From Chryseobacterium aureum (GTDB taxonomy: Bacteria; Bacteroidota; Bacteroidia; Flavobacteriales; Weeksellaceae): a stretch of DNA of 64,000 nt. Each line of letters begins with the position of its first letter. The stretch's first letter is position 1. The position numbers and the translations under genes were made by a program. A model generated the notes under the pieces. It was given only the letters and a program-made list of their open reading frames with translations, was not told where the DNA came from and did not search any database. This document shows positions 16,942 to 25,485 of the stretch, piece by piece. The stretch is taken from NCBI RefSeq assembly GCF_003971235.1, contig NZ_CP034661.1, positions 744,001 through 808,000 of the forward strand, in the 5' to 3' direction.

Positions 16942-18432
16942 ATGGATAGTCCGGTTAAAATTCCCTACGAAAGTTTTATAAAAATTGATAGAAATTCAGA
17001 GACTTCTATCTATATGCAGATTGCCAATCAGCTCATCAATGCTATTCAGAGAGGCTTTTTGCCTTTCGGCACAAAGCTTCCGGGAACAAGAACATTCAGT
17101 GAGATGCTGGAAATCCACAGAAATACAGCAGTTGCGGTGTATGATGAACTGTCTGCGCAGGGCTGGACAGAGAGTTTTCCCAACAAAGGAACTTTTGTGA
17201 TTGGAAAAGATCAGGAAAAACCTGTTAAATTGAACGATTTTGAACAGAATAACCTTCAAAAATATCCTGTTTCCACTGGTTTTTCATTCAAAACATCCAA
17301 TATTTTAGATAATCCTTTTGAACATTCGGACTGTGAGTATGTCTTTAATGATGGGGTGCCGGATATCCGTTTAACCCAAATCGGACAGCATTCGCGGTTT
17401 TACAGTTCTATCCTGAAACGTAAATCCAACCAGAAAGCTTTAGGACATTATAATCATGACGGAAGTGAATTTTTTAAAGAACATTTATCCCAATATCTGA
17501 ATCTTTCCCGAGGACTTCCTATTTCTAAAAACAATCTGCTCATCACCCGAAGTACGGAAATGAGTATTTATATTGTTTCCGAGATTCTTCTTTCTGCAGG
17601 TGACACTGTATTGGTAGGCGCTTTGAGTTATTTCTCAGTCAATATGATCTTTATGAAAGCTGGGGTTGATATTGTTTCTATTCCTATTGATGAGGAAGGA
17701 ATTGTAGTGGAAAGCGTACGGGAAGCCTGTAAAAAGTATAAAATTCGGATGCTTTATCTTACTCCACACCACCACTATCCTACTACCGTTGCTTTGAGTG
17801 CTCAGAGAAGATTTGAATTACTTGAATTGGCCAACGAATACGGATTTATTATCCTGGAAGACGATTATGATTATGAGTTTCATTACGACAAAAGTCCGAT
17901 TCTTCCTTTAGCCAGTGCTGATACCAGCGGAATGGTAATTTATATTGGTTCTTTCGGAAAGTCTTTAGCTCCAGGGTTTAGGACAGGTTTTATTGTTGCT
18001 CCGGAAAATCTGATGACAGAAATGCGTAAATATCTGGGAATTATTGACCGTCAAGGAGATATTCTGATGGAAAGAGCACTTGGAGAAATGATTGCAGAGG
18101 GAGAAATTAACCGTTATCTGAAAAAATCTTTAAAGGTATATCAGGAAAGACGTGATTATTTTTCTGAATTACTGAAAGAAAATTTAGGTGATTTCATTAC
18201 TTTTCAGAAGCCTTCCGGAGGGCTTGCCATATGGCTGGAATGGAATATTCCACTAAATCTGATGCAGCTTAGCCGAAATTGTGCAAAGGATAATCTTTTT
18301 ATTCCCAAAACATTGCTTTATCAGAATAAAGGGCTTACTGCTATGCGTTTAGGATTCGGTGATCTTAATTTTGAAGAGATGAATAAAGGAATTGAGGTTT
18401 TTTCAAAAAATGTGAAGGGATTGATTGGGTGA
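16942..18432 (+). CDS. MocR-type regulator (GntR wHTH fused to aminotransferase domain)
   Basis: The protein has an N-terminal GntR winged helix (about 10-75; SIYMQIANQLINAIQRG, FSEMLEIHRNTAVAVYDEL). A fold-type-I aminotransferase domain follows, with the PLP lysine K340 in SFGKSLAPG and DDYDYEFHY nearby. MocR proteins (PdxR, GabR and relatives) use PLP plus an amine or amino acid as signal. I chose ATG 16942 (MDSPVKIPYESF); ATG 16918 would add eight residues. It is divergent from the biotin operon, three of whose relatives are PLP or amino-acid linked, so it is a candidate biotin or PLP regulator. That link is unproven. Confidence 0.88.
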   Translation: MDSPVKIPYESFIKIDRNSETSIYMQIANQLINAIQRGFLPFGTKLPGTRTFSEMLEIHRNTAVAVYDELSAQGWTESFPNKGTFVIGKDQEKPVKLNDFEQNNLQKYPVSTGFSFKTSNILDNPFEHSDCEYVFNDGVPDIRLTQIGQHSRFYSSILKRKSNQKALGHYNHDGSEFFKEHLSQYLNLSRGLPISKNNLLITRSTEMSIYIVSEILLSAGDTVLVGALSYFSVNMIFMKAGVDIVSIPIDEEGIVVESVREACKKYKIRMLYLTPHHHYPTTVALSAQRRFELLELANEYGFIILEDDYDYEFHYDKSPILPLASADTSGMVIYIGSFGKSLAPGFRTGFIVAPENLMTEMRKYLGIIDRQGDILMERALGEMIAEGEINRYLKKSLKVYQERRDYFSELLKENLGDFITFQKPSGGLAIWLEWNIPLNLMQLSRNCAKDNLFIPKTLLYQNKGLTAMRLGFGDLNFEEMNKGIEVFSKNVKGLIG

Positions 18433-18464
18433 TGAAGTATTTCGTTGATGAATAAACTGCAGCT

Positions 18465-18660
18465 TTACTTGCTGAAAATCTAATATTGAGTGAATTGGAA
18501 ATGTTCTTCCGTCTTAAAAAAATTACTAAGAGATTAAAAACTTGCGCCTTTGCGATTTTCCAAAAAAAGAGATTATTTTATTTTTTGAACGCAAGGACGC
18601 AAGTTAGATTATAACGTTTTGTTTTTAAGGTGCGAAGATTTTATCTCCGATAAAATTTGA
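18465..18660. repeat. inverted copy of the 13.1-kb intergenic repeat
   Basis: Read on the minus strand, this stretch matches 13110-13340: CGCAAAGG, then GGAAGAACATTTC, then CTCAATATTAGATTTTCAGC. It also carries the TTTTATCTCCGATAAAA palindrome. It lies behind the MocR gene and contains no ORF of interest. Confidence 0.55.
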
Positions 18661-18700
18661 TACTGGATTATATAATATAAGTAAAGAGATTATTCAGAAG

Positions 18701-18806
18701 TGTCATTCTGAACACAGACTGAAGGTCTGCGAACGTAGTTCATCAATGTAGTGAAGAATCTCTTAACCTAAGCTATTAATGAGATTCTTCCTTCGTCAGA
18801 ATGACA
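18701..18806. repeat. MITE-like element with nested inverted repeats
   Basis: Outer arms TGTCATTCTGA (18701-18711) and TCAGAATGACA (18796-18806), and inner arms GAAGAATCTC (18753-18762) and GAGATTCTTC (18781-18790), form a roughly 106-bp nested palindrome. It has no coding capacity. Elements of this 'GTCATTCTGA...GAAGAATCTC' type are common between genes in Bacteroidota. Confidence 0.6.
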
Positions 18807-18847
18807 AAAGCCAGATTATTAACCTTTGAGACAACCTCTTCTCTTTA

Positions 18848-20035
18848 TTAATGATGAGGAGGAAAAATCACTTTGTTTTTCTTATGTTTTGGTTTCTTCT
18901 TTTTCTTATTCAAATACATAATAAAACCGGTAATAGGGAGTGATAGTGCGATAAGTGCTGCCAGAAAATAGATAATTCTGGTGCTCAGTCCCAGGATACT
19001 TCCGGTGTGAAGATCATAATTTCTTTCTCTTAATGCGGTTCCATATCCGATATTTTTGTTTTTATAAGATTGGGCTTTTAAAATATCTCCTGAATATTGA
19101 TCAAAATTAAACTGTTCATTCCTGTATTGCCTTCCGTCATAAGTCAACTCAGCATAATAGGTTCCTTCTTCCGATCTCGGAAAATTCACAAGGGCTGATT
19201 TCTTGTCTTTCAGTCCTTTTTCCATGGTATTTCCGATGAGATTGAGAACATCTTTACGATTTGAAAATTCTTCGGAAGGAATGGTACTTTTGGCTTTCTT
19301 TTCTGTGGGAGTGTTTCCGTTCAGTGTGTTCTTTACCCATTTGTCTACATCTTCAAAGCTCCATATCAATGCGGAATAAGAGATTAAGAGTAAAGGAATA
19401 ATGGCATAGAATCCCAACACATTATGAGCGTCATAATTAATCCTTTTCCAATTGGCGGATATTTTAATGAAAAACATTCCTTTCAGCATGGCTTTACTCA
19501 TTTTGCGGGGATACCATATCACAAGCCCCGATAAAAGAATGACAGCAAATATCAATGTGGAACAGCCGGTAATCGTTTTTCCTATTTTCTCACCCAGCAG
19601 AAGTCTTCTGTGAAGATCCAGTATAATTTCAAAGAAATCCTTTTTGGCATCTTCTACTTCCTGTACTTTTCCGGTGTAAGGATCTACATAAATTCGATAA
19701 TAATAAAGATAAGTTCCCCAATACGTCCATGCTTCGTTATCCATTTTTAAGGTACGGAATATATACGTTCGTGAGGGATCGGAAGGCATGATGACTCTTT
19801 TGACCTTTAAACCTTCCGGAAGTGCTCTTTCTGCTTTTTCCGTAAGTTCAGCCAGGGAAAGTTTTTTTCTTCCGATGTTTTCAACGTAATATCTACTGGG
19901 GTGAACAATATGTTTTAATTCTTCTTCAAAAGTCAGGATACATCCTGTAGCGGCCATGATAACAACGATAAGCCCGGACGTTAGTCCGAGCCATAGATGT
20001 AACTGATAGGCAATTTTTCTAAACTTCAGCTTCAT
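18848..20035 (-). CDS. PepSY-domain membrane protein, FoxB-like siderophore reductase candidate
   Basis: This 395-residue protein has four strong membrane segments (about 15-35, 145-165, 190-220, 345-370) with PepSY-type periplasmic regions between them. Conserved histidines (HLWLGL, LHRRLLLG, NYDAHNVLGF, DLHTGSILG) could hold haem. The family is often found beside TonB siderophore receptors; FoxB-like members are proposed to reduce ferric siderophores in the periplasm. It is the last gene of the siderophore operon, 2 bp after the receptor. A basic tail (KKKKKPKHKKNK) lies in the cytoplasm. Confidence 0.85.
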   Translation of the reverse strand: MKLKFRKIAYQLHLWLGLTSGLIVVIMAATGCILTFEEELKHIVHPSRYYVENIGRKKLSLAELTEKAERALPEGLKVKRVIMPSDPSRTYIFRTLKMDNEAWTYWGTYLYYYRIYVDPYTGKVQEVEDAKKDFFEIILDLHRRLLLGEKIGKTITGCSTLIFAVILLSGLVIWYPRKMSKAMLKGMFFIKISANWKRINYDAHNVLGFYAIIPLLLISYSALIWSFEDVDKWVKNTLNGNTPTEKKAKSTIPSEEFSNRKDVLNLIGNTMEKGLKDKKSALVNFPRSEEGTYYAELTYDGRQYRNEQFNFDQYSGDILKAQSYKNKNIGYGTALRERNYDLHTGSILGLSTRIIYFLAALIALSLPITGFIMYLNKKKKKPKHKKNKVIFPPHH

Positions 20036-20037
20036 TC

Positions 20038-22455
20038 TTAAAATTTAAAGCTTACCTCAGCAACAAAATTACGAGGCATCTGAGCGACTACCACTCCCTG
20101 TCCTGCAAAATATTGTGCATTGCCCAGGTTATTCATTTTAAATCCTAATCTGTATCTTTCTTTTTCAAGGGAGATGGAAGCGTTCACTAAAGTATAGGCT
20201 GGGAATGCAAACTGTCCGGTAACGGTCTTATTTCCGGTAATCTGTTTTCCGACACGGTTGACTCCGAAACCAACTCCAAGTCCCTGAAGTCCTTTGATTG
20301 GAAGGATATAACTGATCCATGAATTGAATACATTCGCAGGACCTGCAGACTCAGGACGACGCCCGTCTACCGCCGGATCCGCTTTTTCGTATCTGCTGTG
20401 GTTATAGCTATATCCGGCCATAATATTTAATCCCTGAACAGGATTCATGATGGTTTCTATTTCAATTCCTTTACTTCTCTGTTTTCCGTCCTGAACAACG
20501 ATGTTGTATTCTTTTCCGTCACGGATTACACCGCTTCCTCTCTGGATATTGTCAACAAGAATATCGTAATATGAAACGGTAAAATTAACCTTGTTTCTCC
20601 AAAGGTTTCCTTTCAATCCTATTTCCCACTGATTGGCCATCTGAGGTTTCATTTCCCCGCTAATGTCCGGAAGCTGCTGTGCAACAGGTGCTGTATAGCT
20701 GAAACCGTTCATATAGTTACCATAGGCAGATAACTGATCTTTAAGGATCTGGTATACAATTCCTACTTTTGGAGACCATGCGGTCTGATTAAAATCACCG
20801 GTTCTGGTATTGTTATTCAGGTTAAGCTGTCCTTTACTTTCGTAGTGATCCATACGTAAGCTTAAAAGCGTAATCAAACGGTCTGTAATATAGGTAACGT
20901 TTGAAATGTAGGCTCCATAAAGATTTGATGAAGAATTATTTCTCACCAAAGGAGCTGTAGAAGTCTGAATTTTCTGCAGCACAAGATCTCTTGTGATATT
21001 GGCATAACCTGCTAAAGTTTGCCCGTTGATGTTGTCATACACCACAATTGGGGAATGGTTGTTATTGATGGTTTGATTTAAATAATCTAATCCAATCAAC
21101 ACTTTATTCTTTATGCTTCCGATTTTAAATTCACCATTAAAGTTCTGCTGAACACTTGTAGAAGAAGCTTCTGAGTTCTGCCACTGTACATTACGTTCCA
21201 GCATCGCATCACTGGTATTCCCTCTGATAAACTGATATTGATATAATCCTTCTGTTTTTCTGAAGTTTCTTGAAAGCAGGGTTTGTGAAGTCCATTGATC
21301 TGAAATTTTGTAATTCGCCTCTGCTTTTACATTGATAGATGGTGCTTTTAAAGTAATATCATTATTGGAATACGATTTTTTCCAGTCGAAGCCTAATTCA
21401 TCCGGATTGTGGGCGAAGTAAGGTCTTGTTCTCGGAAGGAAGATAATCGGCGTATTGGTTCCTTCGTAATTGTAAATCTGAGCCCCTAAATTGAATTTTA
21501 ATCTGTCATTCACTTCATAGCTTATCGTAGGGGCTACAAAGAATGATTTTCTGAACTCAGAATCTCTAAATCCGTTCTGATACTGATAAGCGGCATTCAA
21601 ACGGAACAGCATTTTTCTGGATTCCGTCATAGGCCCGTACACATCAGCGGTCACACGGTTCAGGTTATAGCTTCCCATCAGATAAGAAGCTTCTCCTCCG
21701 AAATAATCTTTCGGTTTTTTGGTCACAACATTAATTAAACCTCCGAAAGAAGTTACAGCGCCTCCGTACAGTGTTCCTGAGGGGCCTTTAATCACTTCCA
21801 GGCGTTCTATATCAGCAGGATCTATTTCTCCATTGGTAGTCGCAGGAACACCGTCTACCATAGATACCTTGGTAGGGAATCCTCTAAGGCTGTAGTAGAA
21901 ACTTCCGTCTCCGGAACCCCTTCCCGGACTACCCTGCATTTTTACCATACCCGGAACGTTTTTCAGTACTTCCGAAATATCGTAAGTAAGCTGTTCCTTC
22001 ATGATCTGCTGGTTGATGCTGGTGTAAGCCTGTGGATTTTCAAGTGTTTTCAAAGGCATTTTTGCCACTGAAGTACTGTCTTTATCCAAAAATTTATTTC
22101 TGCTCACTGCGTATACGGTAATTCCTTCAATCACATTATTGTGTAAAGGGGCATAGATCGCAGGGATCTCGTAGACATCTTTCTGAATTTGGATAGGTTC
22201 CCTCATCAGTTCGATATCATTTAAAACCACCTGAAGCGTATATTCTCCAGGTGGCACATTTTCAAAGTAATATTCTCCTAAATTATTGGTTTTTGCCTGA
22301 TAAGACGTGTTGACAAGTCTTAAAACAGCGTTTTTTACCGGTGCTTTTTCAGACAGCATGATTTTGCCATGAATTCTGTCGCCCTGCTGTGCAGAAAGCG
22401 AGTTTGAAGATAAAGCAAGGCCAAGAAGTAATATAAGGGTTTTAGATGTTTTCAT
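20038..22455 (-). CDS. TonB-dependent siderophore receptor
   Basis: The 805-residue outer-membrane receptor has a signal peptide (ends SLSAQ), a carboxypeptidase-regulatory-like beta sandwich (about 25-110), a plug domain (about 145-245; MVDGVPATTNGEIDPADIERLEVIKGPSGTLYG region) and a 22-strand barrel ending in aromatic FKF. The plug and barrel pattern matches the ferrichrome/ferrioxamine class. It overlaps the upstream AMP-ligase gene by 14 bp and precedes the PepSY gene by 2 bp. It is probably the uptake receptor for the siderophore made by this operon. Confidence 0.93.
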   Translation of the reverse strand: MKTSKTLILLLGLALSSNSLSAQQGDRIHGKIMLSEKAPVKNAVLRLVNTSYQAKTNNLGEYYFENVPPGEYTLQVVLNDIELMREPIQIQKDVYEIPAIYAPLHNNVIEGITVYAVSRNKFLDKDSTSVAKMPLKTLENPQAYTSINQQIMKEQLTYDISEVLKNVPGMVKMQGSPGRGSGDGSFYYSLRGFPTKVSMVDGVPATTNGEIDPADIERLEVIKGPSGTLYGGAVTSFGGLINVVTKKPKDYFGGEASYLMGSYNLNRVTADVYGPMTESRKMLFRLNAAYQYQNGFRDSEFRKSFFVAPTISYEVNDRLKFNLGAQIYNYEGTNTPIIFLPRTRPYFAHNPDELGFDWKKSYSNNDITLKAPSINVKAEANYKISDQWTSQTLLSRNFRKTEGLYQYQFIRGNTSDAMLERNVQWQNSEASSTSVQQNFNGEFKIGSIKNKVLIGLDYLNQTINNNHSPIVVYDNINGQTLAGYANITRDLVLQKIQTSTAPLVRNNSSSNLYGAYISNVTYITDRLITLLSLRMDHYESKGQLNLNNNTRTGDFNQTAWSPKVGIVYQILKDQLSAYGNYMNGFSYTAPVAQQLPDISGEMKPQMANQWEIGLKGNLWRNKVNFTVSYYDILVDNIQRGSGVIRDGKEYNIVVQDGKQRSKGIEIETIMNPVQGLNIMAGYSYNHSRYEKADPAVDGRRPESAGPANVFNSWISYILPIKGLQGLGVGFGVNRVGKQITGNKTVTGQFAFPAYTLVNASISLEKERYRLGFKMNNLGNAQYFAGQGVVVAQMPRNFVAEVSFKF

Positions 22456-23830
22456 GCTGTAGGTTTTGTAACAGGGGATAGTTTATTTTACCGTTTTGTG
22501 ATAATGGGAAAGATTCTATAAGTTCTGTGCGTACATATTGTGGGTTGATACGCAGTTTATTTTTAATGGTTTCGGTGATGATCTGAGGATCTATTTCCGG
22601 GTTGTCATACAACACCACGATTTTTTTATCATTAGCATTCAGACATACGAAAGTATTGCCCTGCATTTCATTTTTAAGAATAAATTCTACCTCATCCAGA
22701 TTAAGACGTATTCCGAAAAGCTTCATGATACGTTTTATTCTTCCTGTGATATAATAAATTCCGTTTTCACCTTTTCTTGCGGTATCTCCGGTATGCAGTA
22801 CAGAAGGCTGCTCATAAGTAGCAAGATCTTCCAGTTTATTGGCATAGCCTCCGAAAATACTGACATGAGAAAACAGCAATTCATCCGTTTCAGAATCAAT
22901 TTTGAAGCTTCCTCTTTCTACCACATTCCCGATTGATGTTTCTTCTTCCAGCAATCCTTCTGTGGTAAGATAAGCCATTCTTCCGCCTGCTTCCGTTTGT
23001 CCGTATTGTGCAAAGAATTCCTTTTTAAATTCATGACAATAAGAGAAAATAGTTTTTCTCAATTCAGCGTTGATCACCCCTCCGGTATGGGTAAAATATC
23101 TCAGGCTTGGAGAATCTTTTCTGAAAAATCCTATTCTGTTCAGGTTTTCATAAAGGAAAGGAACTCCGCCCAAAGTGCTGTACCCGTACTCCTCCATTTC
23201 GTCCCAGAATGCTTTCTGCATAATGTCCTTATCTGTACACACAATTCTTCCGGCGCGCATACAGTTAGTGGTGAAAATAGAGAATCCGTATACAAAGTTG
23301 ATCGGAACATTTAAAGGAACTACATCCGTTCCCTGAATCGGCATGTACTGAAGGATGCTCAATGCGTTCTGATAAAGGCTTTCATCAGATAATTTAACCA
23401 GTTTCGGAACACCTGTTGTCCCTGAAGTACTCAAAAGGATTTTGATGTCAGGGTGAATGGTAACTTCACTCTTATAATCATCCTTTGCAAAGATGCTGAT
23501 GTTGTCTGAGAATACTTTCAGACTGTATCCTTCAATGGCTTCTCTCTGTGGATCAAAGATGTATTTTGGACGGTATTCTGCCTCAATACGTTCTTTGAAT
23601 TCCTCATGCAGTTTCTGTCCCAGTACCGCAATAGTGTGTGCTGTTCCATAAAAATTGAGAAGCACCTCAATGCTGGACAGCTGATTGTCATTGTACAAAA
23701 AGAGCAGTCCTTTTTCTACCGGGTTTAAGCCTAAAGACCGGTACAGTGTTCCCACCGGTATTGTTGTACCGGTGGAAGCATCTGTAAACCCCAAGTTCTT
23801 ATTGGCAATTACATTTTCTAAAATTTTCAT
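22442..23830 (-). CDS. AMP-forming acyl ligase (adenylation enzyme) of the siderophore operon
   Basis: This 462-residue ANL-superfamily enzyme has A3 STSGTTGVPK (about 132), A5 FAQYGQTEAGG, A7 LHTGDTA and the A10 lysine in SQNGKINYP. It lacks carrier or condensation domains. A free-standing acyl carrier protein ends 4 bp upstream, so it probably loads that carrier with a carboxylic acid. Fumarate or a fatty acid are candidates given chryseochelin chemistry; the substrate cannot be read directly. Short A domains of this sort are unusual in a purely NIS pathway. Confidence 0.85.
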   Translation of the reverse strand: MKILENVIANKNLGFTDASTGTTIPVGTLYRSLGLNPVEKGLLFLYNDNQLSSIEVLLNFYGTAHTIAVLGQKLHEEFKERIEAEYRPKYIFDPQREAIEGYSLKVFSDNISIFAKDDYKSEVTIHPDIKILLSTSGTTGVPKLVKLSDESLYQNALSILQYMPIQGTDVVPLNVPINFVYGFSIFTTNCMRAGRIVCTDKDIMQKAFWDEMEEYGYSTLGGVPFLYENLNRIGFFRKDSPSLRYFTHTGGVINAELRKTIFSYCHEFKKEFFAQYGQTEAGGRMAYLTTEGLLEEETSIGNVVERGSFKIDSETDELLFSHVSIFGGYANKLEDLATYEQPSVLHTGDTARKGENGIYYITGRIKRIMKLFGIRLNLDEVEFILKNEMQGNTFVCLNANDKKIVVLYDNPEIDPQIITETIKNKLRINPQYVRTELIESFPLSQNGKINYPLLQNLQHENI

Positions 23831-23834
23831 AGGC

Positions 23835-24080
23835 TTAGTTTTCTACGAATACTTCGTATTTTTTCATTTTTTCGCGAATCTTTCCGACGGTTCCCATCTC
23901 CAGAATATCATTAAAATCAAACTTGATCTGATAAAACTGTTCAAGCGCTTCTACGATAAGAAGATGAGACATAGAATCCCATTCCGGAATTTCCTGATAC
24001 GTTAGTTTTTCATCTACCAATTCTTTCTTTATGGCGATGGCAGAGGCGATAATTTCATAAAATTCTTCTGTAGTGTTCAT
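23835..24080 (-). CDS. free-standing acyl carrier protein
   Basis: The 81-residue acidic protein has the phosphopantetheine attachment serine Ser36 in EWDSMSHL and the four-helix carrier pattern. It is not the fatty-acid AcpP, whose usual motif is DSLDTVE. It lies 1 bp after the MATE gene and 4 bp before the AMP-ligase gene, so the ligase probably loads it. It likely carries the acyl group that decorates the siderophore. Confidence 0.9.
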   Translation of the reverse strand: MNTTEEFYEIIASAIAIKKELVDEKLTYQEIPEWDSMSHLLIVEALEQFYQIKFDFNDILEMGTVGKIREKMKKYEVFVEN

Positions 24081-24081
24081 T

Positions 24082-25485
24082 TTAAATTTTTATAGTTTTC
24101 CATTTTCCATTTTTAAAAATCATGAGGAATAGTACAGCCAAAACAATTTCCGAAGAAACAATAGCGGTAAATATTCCTCTCAGTTCCCACTGAAACCTTA
24201 CTCCTAAGAGATAAGCCAGAGGAAGCTGAATCACATAAAACATCACGAGGTACAACAACGTTACCTGTAATATGTTTCCGGCCGCATTCAGAGCACGGCT
24301 GATCACCATGGTGAACCCTAACAGCAGATAAGCCATCGATACCACATGGATGTACTGCACCGCATATCTTGCAACTTCAGGTTCTGTAGTGAAAAATTTC
24401 ACCACGTATTCCGCTGCAAGCTGCCAGAATAAGGCTACCAGTACCAGATACGTCATGTTGATGGTTCCGGCTCTCCAAACTGTTTTTTCTGCACGTTCAG
24501 GTTCTCCGGCACCCAAATTCTGGCCAGTAAGAACTCCGGCAGCATTTCCTATTCCCCACGCTGGCATCGTAGCTACGGAAGCAATACGCTGGGCAATGAT
24601 ATATCCTGCAAGTGCTGTAGTTCCGAAAGTGGAGATGATCTTCACCATAATCAGCCAGCTGGATGTTGGGATGATATACTGAACCAACCCTCCAAAAGCT
24701 ATTTTCAGAATCTTTTGCAGCAAAGGAATATCAAGCTGTAAAGGAACTCTGATGCTGATGCTGGTTTTTCCTGTGGCAAATACAAAAGCCTGGTATAAAA
24801 CCCCTAAAAGCCTTGATAAAACTGTAGCATACGCCAATCCCATCAATCCAAAAGCAGGAATAAATCCTAATCCGAAAACAAGGATCACTGCGAAAATGAT
24901 ATTGGAAATATGGCAGATCCAAAGTGATTTCATAGCAATATCGGCATCACCAGCCCCTCTGAAAAGTCCATTCATAGAAAGACGGAGAATTACAAGCCCG
25001 ATACTCAGGAAGACCAGTCGTGAGAAAGAAACGCCTTCAGCTACCGTACTGGCATTGATTCCCAAAAAATCAACAATTTCTGATGCGAAAAAGCAGGAAA
25101 TTCCACCAATAAGCACTGCAAAAAACAGCGCCAGCAAGATGATGTATTGGGCGGTTCTTCCCATTCCTTCTTGATCTTTTTCACCCGCTCTTCTGGCGGT
25201 AAGGGTTGCTGCTGCAATTCCCAAACCTACGGCAATGGCATAAGCGAAGTTGATGTAGTTATCGGTAATTCCCACAAGCCCAAGAACCTTGTCGCCTAAT
25301 TTTGCGATAATCAATAGATTGACGCTTACAAAAACAGACTCCATGACAAGTTCCATCACCATAGGAATGGCAAGACTAAAGATGGAACGGTTGATACTTC
25401 CGGAAGTCAGTTCAACTTTTTTTCCGGCTATGGCTCCATACGTAAAAACCGCTCCTTCTTTTAGGATATGCAGGAATTTCCTCAT
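24082..25485 (-). CDS. MATE-family exporter, candidate siderophore efflux pump
   Basis: The 467-residue protein has 12 membrane segments and the two-fold MATE repeat. Its ATG overlaps the stop of the IucC-like gene by 4 bp, so expression is coupled to siderophore synthesis. MATE or MFS pumps take the export role in many NIS operons, and no other exporter is present here. Export of the finished siderophore is therefore the natural inference; multidrug export is the alternative. Confidence 0.9.
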   Translation of the reverse strand: MRKFLHILKEGAVFTYGAIAGKKVELTSGSINRSIFSLAIPMVMELVMESVFVSVNLLIIAKLGDKVLGLVGITDNYINFAYAIAVGLGIAAATLTARRAGEKDQEGMGRTAQYIILLALFFAVLIGGISCFFASEIVDFLGINASTVAEGVSFSRLVFLSIGLVILRLSMNGLFRGAGDADIAMKSLWICHISNIIFAVILVFGLGFIPAFGLMGLAYATVLSRLLGVLYQAFVFATGKTSISIRVPLQLDIPLLQKILKIAFGGLVQYIIPTSSWLIMVKIISTFGTTALAGYIIAQRIASVATMPAWGIGNAAGVLTGQNLGAGEPERAEKTVWRAGTINMTYLVLVALFWQLAAEYVVKFFTTEPEVARYAVQYIHVVSMAYLLLGFTMVISRALNAAGNILQVTLLYLVMFYVIQLPLAYLLGVRFQWELRGIFTAIVSSEIVLAVLFLMIFKNGKWKTIKI

